Source: Novosphingobium subterraneum
GTDB lineage: Bacteria; Pseudomonadota; Alphaproteobacteria; Sphingomonadales; Sphingomonadaceae
NCBI RefSeq assembly: GCF_000807925.1
Contig: NZ_JRVC01000009.1
Location: 117,387-181,386, forward strand
Length of the DNA: 64,000 nucleotides
Direction of reading: 5' to 3'
Shown: piece after piece, positions 46,327 through 56,449 of the stretch
Layout: every line of letters starts with the position of its first letter
Position numbering within the stretch: position 1 is the stretch's first letter
The notes under the pieces: generated by a model
Seen by the model: only the letters and a program-made list of their open reading frames with translations
What the model was told of the DNA's origin: nothing
The model's database searches: none
Translations under genes and position numbers: made by a program

Positions 46327-46353
46327 ATCCCCGCCCGACTGGCGAGCGGGGAT
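46327..46353 (-). terminator. Intercistronic hairpin between rplO and secY
   Basis: ATCCCCGC (46327-46334) and GCGGGGAT (46346-46353) form a perfect 8-bp stem just after the rplO stop. The minus-strand tail (TTTCGGC) is short, so it may attenuate or protect mRNA ends rather than fully terminate. Confidence 0.45.
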
Positions 46354-46363
46354 CGGAACTGGC

Positions 46364-46879
46364 TTACTTGGCCTTGTTGGCCGCAGCGCGAGCGGCCTTC
46401 TTCTCGGCTTCGCTCGGGCCGGTTTCGATGACCGAGACCGAACCGCCAGCCTTCTCGACAGCAGCCACGGCGCCCTTCGAGGCACCAGCGACCGAGAACG
46501 CGACCTTGGTGGTCAGTTCGCCCTTGCCGAGGAGACGGACGCCATCCTTGCCACCGCGAGCAAGGCCAGCAGCCTTGAGAGCGGCGTGGTCAACGGTGCC
46601 CGAGACGTCGAGCTTGCCGGCATCGATCATCTTCTGGATCATGCCGAGGTTCACTTCGGCGTAGTCCTTGGCGAAGATGTTGTTGAAGCCGCGCTTCGGG
46701 ATGCGCATGTGAAGCGGCATCTGACCGCCTTCGAAGCCGTTGATGCTGACGCCCGAACGTGCCTTCGCACCCTTCTGGCCGCGACCGGCAGTCTTGCCCT
46801 TGCCCGAGCCGATACCACGGCCGACGCGCATGCGGCCCTTGCGGGCGCCGTAGTTGTCGTTGAGTTCGTTCAGTTTCAT
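46364..46879 (-). CDS. rplO: 50S ribosomal protein L15
   Basis: 171 aa from ATG 46879 ([20 protein letters not shown]); a GTG three codons earlier is possible. The Gly/Arg/Lys-rich N-terminal arm ([20 protein letters not shown]) reaches into the 23S rRNA; the globular KOW-like C-terminal part is conserved. A short Ala/Lys extension at the C-terminus exceeds the E. coli length (144). L15 is a late-assembly protein of the large subunit. It is separated from rpmD by an unusually long gap with a terminator-like hairpin. Confidence 0.97.
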   Translation of the reverse strand: MKLNELNDNYGARKGRMRVGRGIGSGKGKTAGRGQKGAKARSGVSINGFEGGQMPLHMRIPKRGFNNIFAKDYAEVNLGMIQKMIDAGKLDVSGTVDHAALKAAGLARGGKDGVRLLGKGELTTKVAFSVAGASKGAVAAVEKAGGSVSVIETGPSEAEKKAARAAANKAK

Positions 46880-46992
46880 GTTCTGCACTCGCTTTCGCTT
46901 TGAGACGCGCTTTGGAAAGGGCGCCGCCTAGCCGATCAGGCCAGACTTGTCACCCCCTCACGGGACTGGAGGCACCGCGCCGCCGAGCCCCA

Positions 46993-47030
46993 AAGGAAAA
47001 CCCCGGCACGGGGCCGGGGCGTCCTTTTTC
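46993..47030 (-). terminator. Terminator-like hairpin between rpmD and rplO
   Basis: CCCCGGC (47001-47007) and GCCGGGG (47013-47019) form the core; AAAGGA/TCCTTT arms extend the stem. On the minus strand the stem is followed by TTTTCCTTT. It sits in a 168-bp gap inside the spc operon. Confidence 0.6.
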
Positions 47031-47047
47031 CCATCGGGGAGCGATGG

Positions 47048-47224
47048 TCAGTCGACCACGGCCACCATGTGGGGAAGCTTGGCAATGGCGCCACGCACTT
47101 CGGCCGTGTCTTCCAACTCGACCACGCGGTGCATCTTGCCCAGGCCCAGGCCGATCAGAATCTTCTTCTGGCTTTCCGGGCGACGAATCGGCGAACCGAT
47201 CTGCTTGATCTTGATCGTTGCCAT
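47048..47224 (-). CDS. rpmD: 50S ribosomal protein L30
   Basis: 58 aa from ATG 47224 to TGA at 47048-47050, with GGAG upstream. The product starts [16 protein letters not shown] and ends HMVAVVD, with the typical L30 core [20 protein letters not shown]. It is one of the smallest large-subunit proteins and is often missed because of its length. It follows rpsE by six bases in the conserved spc order. Confidence 0.96.
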   Translation of the reverse strand: MATIKIKQIGSPIRRPESQKKILIGLGLGKMHRVVELEDTAEVRGAIAKLPHMVAVVD

Positions 47225-47230
47225 GACCGA

Positions 47231-47941
47231 TTACTCCGTGATGGCTTCGGCAGCGGCTTCGGCTTCGACCTGCGAAGCGCCACCACGGCCGAGGAGATCG
47301 GCGACCTTCTTGCCACGACGCTGTGCAACCGACTTCGGCGAAGTCTGGTCGGTCAGCGCGTCGAAGGTTGCGCGGATCATGTTGTAGGGGTTCGAGGTGC
47401 CGACCGACTTGGTCACCACGTCAGCAACGCCAAGGCTTTCGAACACGGCGCGCATCGGGCCACCGGCGATGATCCCGGTACCGGCCGGAGCCGAACGCAC
47501 GTTGACCTTGCCAGCGCCGAAACGACCCTTGCCGTCGTGGTGCAGGGTGCGGCCTTCCTTGAGCGGCACGCGGACCATTGCACGCTTTGCAGCGGCAGTA
47601 GCCTTGGTGATCGCCTCGGGCACTTCGCGAGCCTTGCCCTTGCCGAAGCCGACGCGGCCCTTGCCATCGCCGACCACGACGAGTGCTGCAAAGCCGAAGC
47701 GCTTGCCGCCCTTCACGGTCTTGGAAACGCGGTTGATGTGGACGAGCTTTTCGATCAGCTCCTCGCCGCCTTCCTCGTCGTTGTTGCCACGACCGCGACG
47801 GTCGTCGCGACGGCCACGGCCACCACGCTCGCCACCACGGTCATTGCCGCCACGGCCGCGGCCACGACCGCGACCTTCGCGCTGCTCACCGCCGGTCGAT
47901 TCGACCGCGGCTGCGCCTTCCAGGTTGGTTTCGTCAGCCAT
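47231..47941 (-). CDS. rpsE: 30S ribosomal protein S5
   Basis: 236 aa, about 70 longer than E. coli S5 (166). The extra length is mainly an N-terminal extension (about residues 20-55) rich in RG/RGG repeats, plus an Ala/Glu-rich C-terminal tail. The S5 core is intact: [17 protein letters not shown] double-stranded RNA-binding fold, [14 protein letters not shown] and the [13 protein letters not shown] domain. S5 controls decoding fidelity and translocation. Start at ATG 47941, two bases after rplR. Confidence 0.96.
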   Translation of the reverse strand: MADETNLEGAAAVESTGGEQREGRGRGRGRGGNDRGGERGGRGRRDDRRGRGNNDEEGGEELIEKLVHINRVSKTVKGGKRFGFAALVVVGDGKGRVGFGKGKAREVPEAITKATAAAKRAMVRVPLKEGRTLHHDGKGRFGAGKVNVRSAPAGTGIIAGGPMRAVFESLGVADVVTKSVGTSNPYNMIRATFDALTDQTSPKSVAQRRGKKVADLLGRGGASQVEAEAAAEAITE

Positions 47942-47943
47942 TG

Positions 47944-48294
47944 TCAGAACTCCAGCCCGCCTTCACGGGCGGCATCGGCCAGCGCCTTGACGCGGCCATG
48001 GAACAGGAACCCGCCGCGATCGAACACGACAGTGGTGATACCGGCGGCCTTGGCCTTCTCGGCGATCTCGGTGCCAACCTTGGCGGCGGCATCGACATTC
48101 GCGCCGATCGACTTCTGGCCCTTCACCAGCGTCGAAGCGGCAGCAAGGGTCTTGCCTTCCGCATCGTCGATGATCTGGGCGTAGATGTGACGGCCGGAGC
48201 GATGCACCGACAGGCGAGGACGGCCACCCGAGCGCGCCTTGAGCGCAGTGCGGACGCGACGGCGGCGGCGTTCGAAGAGAGACAGCTTTGCCAT
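47944..48294 (-). CDS. rplR: 50S ribosomal protein L18
   Basis: 116 aa. It begins [20 protein letters not shown] and carries [21 protein letters not shown], then the [20 protein letters not shown] end, all L18 hallmarks. It binds 5S rRNA in the central protuberance. Its start overlaps the rplF stop by one base (TAATG). Confidence 0.97.
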   Translation of the reverse strand: MAKLSLFERRRRRVRTALKARSGGRPRLSVHRSGRHIYAQIIDDAEGKTLAAASTLVKGQKSIGANVDAAAKVGTEIAEKAKAAGITTVVFDRGGFLFHGRVKALADAAREGGLEF

Positions 48295-48827
48295 TACTTC
48301 TTCTTCCCTTCCTTGCGGAAGATAAACTCGCCGCGGTACTTGATGCCCTTGCCCTTGTAAGGCTCGGGCTTGCGCCAGCGACGGATCTCGGCGGCAACCT
48401 GGCCGACCTTCTGCTTGTCGATGCCCGAGATTTCCACCGTGGTGTTGTCAGGGGTCTTGATCTCGATGCCTTCCGGCACCGCGAAGTCGACGTCGTGGCT
48501 GTAGCCAAGCTGCAGCTTCAGGTTCTTGCCCTGGGCGTTGGCGCGGTAGCCGACACCGGTGATCTCGAGGACCTTGGTGTAGCCCTGCGTCACGCCAGTG
48601 ACGAGGTTGTCGACGAGGGTGCGCTGCATGCCCCAGAACGCGCGAGCGCCCTTGGTGTCGTTCGCAGGCTTCACGAGGATCGTGTCGCCATCGACGGTGT
48701 AGCTGATCTCGTCGCGCAGCGTGAGCGTCAGGGTGCCCTTGGGGCCCTTCACGGTCAGCACGCCGTCCGCGATGTTCGCGGTGACGCCACTCGGGATCGC
48801 CACCGGCTTCTTGCCGATGCGGCTCAT
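48294..48827 (-). CDS. rplF: 50S ribosomal protein L6
   Basis: 177 aa starting [15 protein letters not shown]. Two L6-type domains are visible; the C-terminal one contains [15 protein letters not shown], the conserved 23S rRNA-binding signature. It sits at the factor-binding side of the large subunit. Start and stop overlap neighbours by one base each. Confidence 0.97.
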   Translation of the reverse strand: MSRIGKKPVAIPSGVTANIADGVLTVKGPKGTLTLTLRDEISYTVDGDTILVKPANDTKGARAFWGMQRTLVDNLVTGVTQGYTKVLEITGVGYRANAQGKNLKLQLGYSHDVDFAVPEGIEIKTPDNTTVEISGIDKQKVGQVAAEIRRWRKPEPYKGKGIKYRGEFIFRKEGKKK

Positions 48828-49222
48828 CAGAACACCTCCGCCAGCACTTCGCCACCGACGTTGGCAGCGCGTGCTTCGGCATCCGAAAGCACGCCCTTCG
48901 GCGTCGAGACGATGGTGATGCCAAGACCGTTGCGGATCACCGGAAGTTCCTTGGAACCCGAGTAGACGCGGCGGCCAGGCTTGGAGACACGGGCAACATG
49001 CTTGATCGCAGGCTGGCCTTCGAAATACTTGAGCTCGATGCGCAGCTGCGGATGGGCGCCAGTGGCGTCCTCCGAGAAACCGCGGATGTAGCCTTCACGC
49101 TGAAGGACTTCGAGCACGTGCGCACGCAGCTTCGAAGCGGGCGAAAGGACCGAGTCCTTCTTCGCCTGCTGGCCGTTGCGGATGCGGGTGAGCATATCAC
49201 CCAGGGGGTCGGTCATAGCCAT
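48827..49222 (-). CDS. rpsH: 30S ribosomal protein S8
   Basis: 131 aa beginning [18 protein letters not shown], with the C-terminal signature [17 protein letters not shown]8 binds the central domain of 16S rRNA and, in E. coli, represses the spc operon by binding the rplE leader. Internal codons and length match the family. Confidence 0.97.
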   Translation of the reverse strand: MAMTDPLGDMLTRIRNGQQAKKDSVLSPASKLRAHVLEVLQREGYIRGFSEDATGAHPQLRIELKYFEGQPAIKHVARVSKPGRRVYSGSKELPVIRNGLGITIVSTPKGVLSDAEARAANVGGEVLAEVF

Positions 49223-49232
49223 CGGATGATCC

Positions 49233-49538
49233 TTACCAGCTCGACTTCGTCAGGCCGGGGATAAGGCCCTTGTTGCCCTTGTCCCGCAGCTCGATGCGGC
49301 AAAGGCCGAACTTGCGATAGTAGCCACGCGGGCGGCCGGTGGTTGCACAGCGGTTGCGCACCCGGGTCGGGTTCGCGTTGCGCGGCAGCTCGGCCATCTT
49401 CAGGCGGGCGATCAGGCGCTCGGTTTCGTCGAGCGATTCATCGTCGGCCTGGGCCTTGAGCGCAGCGTACTTGGCCGCGTACTTCTGAACGAGCTTCTTG
49501 CGCTTCTCGTTCTTGTTGATGGAACTCAGTTTCGCCAT
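49233..49538 (-). CDS. rpsN: 30S ribosomal protein S14
   Basis: 101 aa, the long zinc-free form (no CxxC pairs). [31 protein letters not shown] (in parts) is the S14 core. It contacts the head of the small subunit. It lies between rplE and rpsH as in the classical spc operon. Confidence 0.97.
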   Translation of the reverse strand: MAKLSSINKNEKRKKLVQKYAAKYAALKAQADDESLDETERLIARLKMAELPRNANPTRVRNRCATTGRPRGYYRKFGLCRIELRDKGNKGLIPGLTKSSW

Positions 49539-49567
49539 GGACTTAAGCTCTCTTCTTCAATTCTGGA

Positions 49568-50149
49568 TCACGCGGCCTGCTGCTCTTCAGCAGCTTCCTG
49601 CGGGAACGGGAAACCGAACAGGCGAAGCAGCTCGCGGGCTTCCTCGTCGGTCTTCGCGGTCGTGGTGACGATGATGTCCATGCCACGCACCTTCTCGATC
49701 TGGTCGTAGCTGATCTCGGGGAAGATGATCTGCTCTTTCAGACCCATCGCGTAGTTGCCGCGACCATCGAACGACTTCGGGTTCAGACCACGGAAGTCGC
49801 GGATGCGGGGCATTGCGATGGTGATGAGGCGGTCGAGGAATTCGTACATACGTTCGCGGCGCAGGGTGACCTTGCAACCGATCGGCATGCCTTCACGCAG
49901 CTTGAACTGCGCGATCGACTTCTTCGCCTTGGTGATGACAGGCTTCTGACCGGCGATCAGCTCCATTTCGGCAGCTGCGGTCGTGACCTTCTTCTTGTCC
50001 TGGCTCGCTTCGCCCACACCCATGTTGAGCGTGATCTTTTCGATGCGCGGGATCTCGAGCGCGTTCTTGTAGCCGAACTTGGCCTGCATCGCAGCTGCGA
50101 TTTCGGCGTCGTACTTGCCCTTCAGACGCGGAGTGTACTTGTCAGCCAT
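49568..50149 (-). CDS. rplE: 50S ribosomal protein L5
   Basis: 193 aa from ATG 50149 ([14 protein letters not shown]); the longer frame upstream overlaps rplX and is not used. Conserved blocks are [31 protein letters not shown] and [20 protein letters not shown]5 binds 5S rRNA and the P-site tRNA. Its start overlaps the rplX stop by eight bases. Confidence 0.97.
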   Translation of the reverse strand: MADKYTPRLKGKYDAEIAAAMQAKFGYKNALEIPRIEKITLNMGVGEASQDKKKVTTAAAEMELIAGQKPVITKAKKSIAQFKLREGMPIGCKVTLRRERMYEFLDRLITIAMPRIRDFRGLNPKSFDGRGNYAMGLKEQIIFPEISYDQIEKVRGMDIIVTTTAKTDEEARELLRLFGFPFPQEAAEEQQAA

Positions 50150-50459
50150 CGATGGCCTCCCCGGACTTGACGGCCACACGGACCTTCTTGCCGTCCTTGG
50201 TCTCGAAGCGGACGCGGGTGGGCTTGCCATCCTTGTCGGCGACCGAAACCTTGGAGATGTGCAGCGGAGCCTCGAAGCGGTCGATGCCGCCCTGGGGGTT
50301 CTGCTGGCTCGGCTTGCGGTGACGGGCAGCGATGTTCACGCCCTGCACGACGACCTTCTCATCCTTCGGAAGGACCTGGAGAACGGTGCCGGTGCGGCCC
50401 TTGTCCTTGCCCGAACGGACGACGACGGTGTCGCCCTTCCTGATCTTCGCGGCAGCCAT
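50142..50459 (-). CDS. rplX: 50S ribosomal protein L24
   Basis: 105 aa with a KOW motif ([19 protein letters not shown], residues about 6-24) and the [19 protein letters not shown] block. L24 is one of two initiators of large-subunit assembly. It overlaps rplN by one base and rplE by eight. Confidence 0.97.
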   Translation of the reverse strand: MAAAKIRKGDTVVVRSGKDKGRTGTVLQVLPKDEKVVVQGVNIAARHRKPSQQNPQGGIDRFEAPLHISKVSVADKDGKPTRVRFETKDGKKVRVAVKSGEAIDG

Positions 50460-50827
50460 TACAGCACCTCCGGAGCGAGCGAGATGATCTTCATGAAGCC
50501 CTTGCCGCGGAGTTCGCGAACCACGGGGCCGAAGATACGCGTGCCGATCGGCTCTTCGTTCTTGCCGACCAGAACGGCGGCATTGCTGTCGAAGCGGATG
50601 ACCGAACCGTCGGTGCGACGGACGTCCTTCTTCGTGCGAACGATGACGGCGCGGTGCACGTCGCCCTTCTTAACGCGGGCGCGCGGCTGCGCTTCCTTGA
50701 CCGACACCACGATGATGTCGCCGACGCTTGCGAACCGACGCTTCGAGCCACCCAGCACCTTGATGCACTGGACGCGCTTTGCGCCGCTGTTGTCCGCCAC
50801 GTCGAGATTGGATTGCATCTGGATCAT
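50459..50827 (-). CDS. rplN: 50S ribosomal protein L14
   Basis: 122 aa, [19 protein letters not shown] start and the [18 protein letters not shown] core. L14 sits at the subunit interface and binds the silencing factor RsfS. It is the first gene of the classical spc set; a 117-bp gap with hairpins separates it from rpsQ. Confidence 0.97.
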   Translation of the reverse strand: MIQMQSNLDVADNSGAKRVQCIKVLGGSKRRFASVGDIIVVSVKEAQPRARVKKGDVHRAVIVRTKKDVRRTDGSVIRFDSNAAVLVGKNEEPIGTRIFGPVVRELRGKGFMKIISLAPEVL

Positions 50828-50851
50828 TGATCCGGTTCCTTCTCACTGGCT

Positions 50852-50898
50852 TGCCGGAACCAGTCCGGCAGTTCCAAAACAGTAGCCGGGGCCGCTAC
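50852..50898 (-). promoter_or_regulatory. Two hairpins in the rpsQ-rplN gap
   Basis: TGCCGG-AACCAGT-CCGGCA (50852-50870) and GTAGC...GCTAC (50882-50898) lie between rpsQ and rplN, the S10/spc boundary. They may be processing or regulatory elements; neither has a T-run. Confidence 0.35.
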
Positions 50899-50944
50899 AC
50901 GACTTGAGCCGCGAAGCAACCCCAAACTTTGGCTGACGACCTTA

Positions 50945-51214
50945 TCAGACGTCCGCTTCGATGGCGGTGCCCTTGCCGGCCTGGACGCGGTCGATGACCT
51001 TCCACGTCTTCAGCTTCGAGATCGGCGCGGTCTCTTCGATGCGCACGGTCTCGCCGGTCTTGAAGGCATTCGCCTCGTCGTGGGCGTGATACTTCTTCGA
51101 GCGACGGATGATCTTCCCGTAGAGCGGGTGCTTCACCTTGCGCTCGACCTTCACGACCACGGTCTTGTCGGTCTTGTCGGACACCACGGTGCCGATCAGA
51201 ATACGCTTGGGCAT
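50945..51214 (-). CDS. rpsQ: 30S ribosomal protein S17
   Basis: 89 aa from ATG 51214 ([19 protein letters not shown]). The OB-fold core [21 protein letters not shown] is in place. S17 binds helix 11 of 16S rRNA early in assembly. It is the last gene of the classical S10 set. Confidence 0.97.
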   Translation of the reverse strand: MPKRILIGTVVSDKTDKTVVVKVERKVKHPLYGKIIRRSKKYHAHDEANAFKTGETVRIEETAPISKLKTWKVIDRVQAGKGTAIEADV

Positions 51215-51224
51215 ATTGGCTTCC

Positions 51225-51428
51225 TTACGCCTGGGCCGACTGAGAACGCTCAGTCTGCAGCGTCTTGATGCGCGCGATGTCGCGACGGACTTCCTTGATG
51301 CGCGCGGGGCGCTCAAGCTGGTTCGTCGCGCCCTGGAAACGCAGGTTGAACTGCTCGCGCTTGAGCTCGGCGAGTTCAGCGTTCAGCTGGTCGTCGCTCT
51401 TGGCGCGAAGGTCTTCGATCTTGGCCAT
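51225..51428 (-). CDS. rpmC: 50S ribosomal protein L29
   Basis: 67 aa from ATG 51428 ([15 protein letters not shown]); an adjacent ATG codon at 51431 is the alternative. GGGAG lies upstream. The helical hairpin with [33 protein letters not shown] (in parts) is typical. L29 lines the exit tunnel with L23 at the docking site of trigger factor and SRP. Confidence 0.97.
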   Translation of the reverse strand: MAKIEDLRAKSDDQLNAELAELKREQFNLRFQGATNQLERPARIKEVRRDIARIKTLQTERSQSAQA

Positions 51429-51442
51429 CATTCGACTCCCAA

Positions 51443-51877
51443 TCACTCGCCACCGAGGTGCGAAGTGTCACCCAGGCGGGCAACGACCTTCGTCTTGATC
51501 GGCAGCTTCATCGCGGCGCGGCTGAATGCCTCGGCCGCGAGCGGGCCGGGGACGCCGTCCAGTTCGAACAGGATGCGACCCGGCTTCACGCGGGCTGCCC
51601 AGTATTCGATCGAGCCCTTGCCCTTGCCCTGGCGGACTTCGGCGGGCTTCTTCGAGACCGGCACGTCCGGGAACACGCGGATCCACAGACGGCCCTGACG
51701 GCGGATGTGGCGCGTGATCGCACGACGGGCCGCTTCGATCTGGCGAGCGGTGACGCGCTCCGGCTCAAGGGCCTTGAGGCCGTAGGAGCCGAAGTTCAGG
51801 TCCGTACCACCCTTGGCAACGCCGTGGATGCGGCCCTTGAAGGCCTTACGGAACTTGGTCTTCTTCGGTTGCAACAT
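51443..51877 (-). CDS. rplP: 50S ribosomal protein L16
   Basis: 144 aa beginning [19 protein letters not shown]. The conserved [27 protein letters not shown] and [17 protein letters not shown] blocks (quoted in parts) are complete. L16 organises the A-site tRNA region and peptidyl-transfer centre. Confidence 0.97.
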   Translation of the reverse strand: MLQPKKTKFRKAFKGRIHGVAKGGTDLNFGSYGLKALEPERVTARQIEAARRAITRHIRRQGRLWIRVFPDVPVSKKPAEVRQGKGKGSIEYWAARVKPGRILFELDGVPGPLAAEAFSRAAMKLPIKTKVVARLGDTSHLGGE

Positions 51878-51899
51878 GGTGCTTCTCTACCCTCTAGGC

Positions 51900-52595
51900 T
51901 CAGCGTGCCGGACGGACGCCGGAAGTCTGGGCTTCCATCATCAGTCGGTCCTGCGCCATCGGATCATGACCGAGGATCTCACCCTTGAAGATCCAGGTCT
52001 TGATGCCGATCACGCCATAGGCGGTGTGGGCTTCGGCTTCCGCGTAGTCGATGTTCGCGCGCAGCGTGTGCAGCGGAACGCGACCTTCGCGGTACCATTC
52101 GACGCGGGCGATTTCCGCACCGCCGAGACGACCGCCGCAGGTGATCTTGATGCCTTCGGCACCAAGACGCAGGGCGGACTGCACGGCGCGCTTCATCGCA
52201 CGACGGAAGGCAACGCGGCGGACCAGCTGGTCGGCAACGCCTTGGGCGACGAGCTTGCTGTCGATTTCCGGCTTGCGGATCTCGACGATGTTCAGCTTCA
52301 CGTCGCTGCCGGTCATCGTGGCAAGCTTCGAGCGAAGCTTCTCGATGTCGGCGCCCTTCTTGCCGATGATGACGCCCGGACGGGCGGCATAGATCGATAC
52401 GCGGCACAGCTTGGCAGGACGCTCGATCACCACCTTCGAAATCGCTGCCTGCGGCAGGTTCGTGACGATGAACTTGCGGATCTCAAGGTCTTCCTTGAGC
52501 ATCTGCGCATAGTTGCGACCTTCCGCGTACCAGCGGCTGTCCCAGGTGCGGTTGATCTGCAGGCGCAGACCGATGGGGTTCGATTTATGACCCAT
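51900..52595 (-). CDS. rpsC: 30S ribosomal protein S3
   Basis: 231 aa, [20 protein letters not shown] start, with a type II KH domain including [13 protein letters not shown] and the C-terminal [20 protein letters not shown]3 lines the mRNA entry tunnel and has helicase activity with S4 and S5. GGAGG precedes the ATG. Confidence 0.97.
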   Translation of the reverse strand: MGHKSNPIGLRLQINRTWDSRWYAEGRNYAQMLKEDLEIRKFIVTNLPQAAISKVVIERPAKLCRVSIYAARPGVIIGKKGADIEKLRSKLATMTGSDVKLNIVEIRKPEIDSKLVAQGVADQLVRRVAFRRAMKRAVQSALRLGAEGIKITCGGRLGGAEIARVEWYREGRVPLHTLRANIDYAEAEAHTAYGVIGIKTWIFKGEILGHDPMAQDRLMMEAQTSGVRPAR

Positions 52596-52597
52596 GA

Positions 52598-52975
52598 TCA
52601 GGCCTCCTCAACTTCGCGGACCACGATCCGCAGCCGCGAGAACGGCTTGAGGATGCGGGTCGACTTGCCGCGACCACGGGTGTGGAAGCGCTTCATCGTG
52701 ATCGACTTGCCGACCGAGGCTTCCGCCACGACCAGAGCGTCGACGTCGAGGTTGTGGTTGTTTTCCGCATTGGCGATCGCCGAAGCGAGAACCTTGCGGG
52801 CGTCAACAGCCATGGCCTTCTTCGAGAACGCGAGGATGTTCATCGCGTCTTCGGCCTTGTGACCGCGGATCAGCGCAGCAACGAGGTTCAGCTTCTGGGC
52901 CGAACCACGGATCTGCGTGCCGACCGACAGCGCTTCCTTGTCGCCAACGCGACGGGGTGCCTTAGGCTTGCTCAT
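52598..52975 (-). CDS. rplV: 50S ribosomal protein L22
   Basis: 125 aa. [19 protein letters not shown] and the beta-hairpin region ending [17 protein letters not shown] (in parts) match L22. Its long hairpin reaches the exit tunnel constriction, the macrolide site. It overlaps rpsS by one base. Confidence 0.97.
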   Translation of the reverse strand: MSKPKAPRRVGDKEALSVGTQIRGSAQKLNLVAALIRGHKAEDAMNILAFSKKAMAVDARKVLASAIANAENNHNLDVDALVVAEASVGKSITMKRFHTRGRGKSTRILKPFSRLRIVVREVEEA

Positions 52976-53253
52976 CAGCGCTTGCCCTTCTTGTCAGCGG
53001 CGTGACCCGGGAAAGTGCGCGTGGGTGCGAACTCGCCGAGCTTGTGGCCGACCATCTCTTCCGAGACGGAAACCGGGATGAACTTGTGCCCGTTGTAGAC
53101 GTTGAACGTCAGGCCAACGAACTGCGGAATGATGGTCGAACGACGCGACCAGGTCTTGATGGCGCCAGCGCGCGATCCTGCATCGTGAGCGGCTTCCGCC
53201 TTCTTCAGCAGATGCAGGTCGACGAAGGGGCCCTTCCAGACGGAACGTGCCAT
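52975..53253 (-). CDS. rpsS: 30S ribosomal protein S19
   Basis: 92 aa. [20 protein letters not shown] start and the [19 protein letters not shown] and [16 protein letters not shown] blocks are family-standard. S19 forms the head of the small subunit with S13. Confidence 0.97.
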   Translation of the reverse strand: MARSVWKGPFVDLHLLKKAEAAHDAGSRAGAIKTWSRRSTIIPQFVGLTFNVYNGHKFIPVSVSEEMVGHKLGEFAPTRTFPGHAADKKGKR

Positions 53254-53259
53254 GTGGTC

Positions 53260-54096
53260 TTACCTCTTCTTCTTCGCGTGGCGCGAACGGATGATCATCT
53301 TGTCCGTCGACTTGTTGTGACGGGTGCGGGCGCCCTTGGTCGGCTTGCCCCACGGAGTCACAGGATGACGGCCACCCGAAGTACGGCCTTCACCACCACC
53401 GTGCGGGTGGTCGACCGGGTTCTTGGCAACGCCGCGGGTCAGCGGACGCTTGCCCAGCCAGCGATTGCGGCCGGCCTTGGCAAGGTTCGTGTTGGCGTTG
53501 TCGGGGTTCGACACGGCACCGACGGTGCCCATGCAGTCACCACGCAGGTAGCGCTGCTCGCCCGAGTTCAGGCGAACGATGACCATGCCGCGGTCACGAC
53601 CGACGAGCTGGACATAGGTGCCTGCCGAACGTGCGATCTGCGCGCCCTTGCCAGGCTTCATCTCCACGTTGTGGATGATGGTGCCGACCGGCATCTGCGA
53701 CAGCAGCATGGCATTGCCAGGCTTCACGTCGGTCTTCTCTCCGGCGACAACGGTATCGCCAACGGCGAGACGCTGCGGAGCGATGATGTAGGTCTGCTCG
53801 CCGTCCTCATACTTGATGAGAGCGATGAACGCCGTGCGGTTCGGGTCATATTCCAGACGCTCGACGGTAGCCGGCATGTCCCACTTGCGACGCTTGAAGT
53901 CGATGTAGCGGTACTTCTGCTTGTGACCACCGGCGATGCCACGCGAGGTGACATGGCCCTTGTTGTTGCGGCCGCCGGTCTTCGACTTGCCTTCGGTCAA
54001 CGCCTTGACCGGCTTGCCCTTCCACAGCGACGACTTGTCGACAAGGATCAGGCCGCGCCGGGCGGGGCTGGTCGGATTGTAGCTCTTGAGTGCCAT
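53260..54096 (-). CDS. rplB: 50S ribosomal protein L2
   Basis: 278 aa. The [18 protein letters not shown] block and the peptidyl-transferase-proximal [20 protein letters not shown] (His conserved) are intact. L2 is one of the most conserved proteins and is needed for subunit joining and peptide-bond formation. Confidence 0.98.
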   Translation of the reverse strand: MALKSYNPTSPARRGLILVDKSSLWKGKPVKALTEGKSKTGGRNNKGHVTSRGIAGGHKQKYRYIDFKRRKWDMPATVERLEYDPNRTAFIALIKYEDGEQTYIIAPQRLAVGDTVVAGEKTDVKPGNAMLLSQMPVGTIIHNVEMKPGKGAQIARSAGTYVQLVGRDRGMVIVRLNSGEQRYLRGDCMGTVGAVSNPDNANTNLAKAGRNRWLGKRPLTRGVAKNPVDHPHGGGEGRTSGGRHPVTPWGKPTKGARTRHNKSTDKMIIRSRHAKKKR

Positions 54097-54105
54097 GGTC
54101 TAGCC

Positions 54106-54408
54106 TCAGATCCCGCTGGTGACGTCGATCGACTGGCCAGCAGCCAGGGTCACGACAGCCTTCTTGACGTCGGAGCGCTTGTAGGGCTTGCCCTTCCAGC
54201 GCTTGGTCTTGCCCTTCTGCGTCAGGGTGTTCACCTTGGTGACCTTGACGTTGAACAGGGCTTCGACCGCTGCCTTGATCTCCGGCTTGGTCGCCTTTTC
54301 GGCAACCTTGAAGACCACGGCGTTGTTTTCGCTGAGCAGCGTCGCCTTTTCCGTGATGTGGGGAGCCACGATCACGTCATAGTGACGCGTGTCGATTGCG
54401 TTAGCCAT
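54106..54408 (-). CDS. rplW: 50S ribosomal protein L23
   Basis: 100 aa, with [12 protein letters not shown] near the N-terminus and the [20 protein letters not shown] loop. L23 sits at the tunnel exit and binds trigger factor and SRP. Its start overlaps the rplD stop by eight bases. Confidence 0.97.
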   Translation of the reverse strand: MANAIDTRHYDVIVAPHITEKATLLSENNAVVFKVAEKATKPEIKAAVEALFNVKVTKVNTLTQKGKTKRWKGKPYKRSDVKKAVVTLAAGQSIDVTSGI

Positions 54409-55024
54409 TGAAACGCGCCTCCAGCTTTTCGACAGCAGAGCGCGTCAGCACCAGCGTGTCATGCTTCAGGATGTCGTAGACGTTGGCGCCGATGGCAGGC
54501 AGCACGTTCACGCCGACGATGTTGCGGGCGGCCTTGGCGAAGTTGTCGTTCACGGCGTCACCGTCGATCACGAGAACCTTCTTGCCCCAGTTGGCCTTCG
54601 ACAGCTGGCCGACGAGAGCCTTGGTCTTGGCGTCGATGTCGAGCGAGTCGACCACGACCAGACCAGCCTTGGCCTTCGACGAGAGAGCCATCTTGAGACC
54701 GAGCGCACGGACCTTCTTGTTCAGCGAGATGTTGAACTCGCGAACGCGCGGACCGTGAGCCTTGCCACCGCCGATGAAGATCGGAGCCTTGCGGTCACCG
54801 TGACGAGCCGTACCGCCGCCCTTCTGGCGACCGAACTTCTTGCCGGTGCGGGCAACGTCCGAACGCTCGCGCGCCTTGCGGGCAATGCCGCGACGGTTTT
54901 CGAGCTGCCAGGTGACGACGCGGTGCAGGATGTCGGCGCGCGGTTCGAGACCGAACACGTCGTCCGACAGTTCCACTTCGCCCTTGCCGGCGGTGCCGTC
55001 GAGATTGAGGACCTGAACCTTCAC
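54401..55024 (-). CDS. rplD: 50S ribosomal protein L4
   Basis: 207 aa. The extended loop with [23 protein letters not shown] (quoted in parts) enters the exit tunnel; [13 protein letters not shown] follows. In gammaproteobacteria L4 also represses the S10 operon through the rpsJ leader. Here a hairpin upstream of rpsJ is a candidate for similar control. Confidence 0.97.
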   Translation of the reverse strand: MKVQVLNLDGTAGKGEVELSDDVFGLEPRADILHRVVTWQLENRRGIARKARERSDVARTGKKFGRQKGGGTARHGDRKAPIFIGGGKAHGPRVREFNISLNKKVRALGLKMALSSKAKAGLVVVDSLDIDAKTKALVGQLSKANWGKKVLVIDGDAVNDNFAKAARNIVGVNVLPAIGANVYDILKHDTLVLTRSAVEKLEARFNG

Positions 55025-55027
55025 GAC

Positions 55028-55783
55028 TTAGCCCTCCTGACCTTCGGTGGCTTCGACAGCCGCAACTTCTGCGGGAGTGTCGGCAGCTGCCGAGTCATTG
55101 CTGTTTGCGGCCTGCTTGAGGCCTGCGGGATAGGGCGCTTCAGCGTGGCGCGAGACCTTCACGGCGTCACGCACGAGGAGCCAGGCGTTCTTCGAACCGG
55201 GCACCGAGCCCTTCACGAAGATCAGGCCGCGCTCGTCGTCGGTGCGGACGACTTCGAGGTTCTGCTGGGTGCGCTGACGGTCGCCCATGTGACCGGCCAT
55301 CTTCTTGTTCTTGAAGACGCGGCCCGGGTCTTGGCGATTACCGGTCGAACCGTGTGCACGGTGCGAGATCGAGACACCGTGGGTGGCGCGCATACCGCCG
55401 AAGCCCCAACGCTTCATCGCGCCCTGGAAGCCCTTGCCCTGGGTGTTGCCGGTGATGTCGACATACTGGCCAGGGACGAAGTGCGAAGCGGCGATGGTCG
55501 AGCCGACATCGAGCAGCGCATCTTCAGCGACGCGGAACTCGGCGACTTCCATCTTCAGCGGAACCTCTGCCTTGGCAAAGTGTTCGCGCTGCGGCTTGGC
55601 CACGTTCTTCTGCTTGGCTTCGCCTGCACCGAGCTGAACCGCGACGTAACCGTCACGGTCTTCAGTGCGAACCGAAACCACCTGGCAATTTTCAAGCGAC
55701 AGGACAGTGACCGGCACGTGCCGACCATCTTCCTGGAAAAGGCGGGTCATCCCCACCTTCTTCGCGATCACGCCGGTGCGCAT
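55028..55783 (-). CDS. rplC: 50S ribosomal protein L3
   Basis: 251 aa from ATG 55783 ([17 protein letters not shown]), with GGAG eight bases upstream. The [24 protein letters not shown] region (in parts) and [23 protein letters not shown] block are typical. The C-terminus is extended by an Ala/Glu-rich tail compared with E. coli (209 aa). L3 initiates 50S assembly. A structured 326-bp gap separates it from rpsJ. Confidence 0.96.
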   Translation of the reverse strand: MRTGVIAKKVGMTRLFQEDGRHVPVTVLSLENCQVVSVRTEDRDGYVAVQLGAGEAKQKNVAKPQREHFAKAEVPLKMEVAEFRVAEDALLDVGSTIAASHFVPGQYVDITGNTQGKGFQGAMKRWGFGGMRATHGVSISHRAHGSTGNRQDPGRVFKNKKMAGHMGDRQRTQQNLEVVRTDDERGLIFVKGSVPGSKNAWLLVRDAVKVSRHAEAPYPAGLKQAANSNDSAAADTPAEVAAVEATEGQEG

Positions 55784-56109
55784 GATCCATACTCCATAAC
55801 AGAGGCATGCCGGGCCCATCCCGACATGCGTGTTCAGCCCGTATGTGAAGCGCGCCCCCGACCGGGCTGAATGCCCCCGCCTGAACGGGAGCAATCGGGG
55901 GACGCTTGCCCGGCAAGGTCCGAAAAGGACGGTGCCGGAGGTATCCCATTGTCAACGAGGCTTTTGTTACCCCGGAAACTCTGGCCTTTCACCGGACCTC
56001 AGCCCTGGCGAAAGTCTGGGCCGGAACGTGTCCGGCCAGAAACCTTGGGTCGATGCGGACGACCCGGCCGGAGCGGACACTGCCGTGGCAGCTCGCTCGA
56101 TCAGCGGCC
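55784..56109 (-). other. Structured gap between rpsJ and rplC
   Basis: No frame in this 326 bp is supported. It contains three inverted repeats: GCATG/CATGC (55805-55829), TTCAGCCCG/CGGGCTGAA (55833-55871, 21-nt loop) and a 10-bp stem with one bulged base, TCTGG(G)CCGGA-N5-TCCGGCCAGA (56015-56040). In most bacteria rpsJ and rplC are close together, so this looks like a leader with its own promoter or a processing region. Confidence 0.55.
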
Positions 56110-56421
56110 TCAGGCCAGCTTGATCTCGACGTTGACGCCGGCCGCGAGGTCCAGCTTCATCAGCGCGTCGACAGTGGCCGCATTGGGCTGCACGATGTCG
56201 AGCAGGCGCTTGTAGGTGCGAACTTCGAACTGCTCACGCGACTTCTTGTCGATGTGAGGACCGCGGTTCACGGTGAACTTCTCGATGCGCGTCGGGAGCG
56301 GAATGGGGCCCCGGATCAGCGCGCCGGTGCGGCGGGCGGTATCTGCAATTTCTCCAGTGGCCTGGTCGAGCACACGATGATCAAAGGCCTTGAGGCGAAT
56401 GCGGATATTCTGGGCGTCCAT
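56110..56421 (-). CDS. rpsJ: 30S ribosomal protein S10
   Basis: 103 aa, [20 protein letters not shown] start, [19 protein letters not shown] and [20 protein letters not shown] core. S10 (NusE) also joins NusB in transcription antitermination. The ribosome site is weak, and a terminator-like hairpin with a U-tract ends about 28 bases upstream of the ATG. Confidence 0.97.
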   Translation of the reverse strand: MDAQNIRIRLKAFDHRVLDQATGEIADTARRTGALIRGPIPLPTRIEKFTVNRGPHIDKKSREQFEVRTYKRLLDIVQPNAATVDALMKLDLAAGVNVEIKLA

Positions 56422-56449
56422 GTCCGTTTACCGATGCGAAAGAGCAAAA

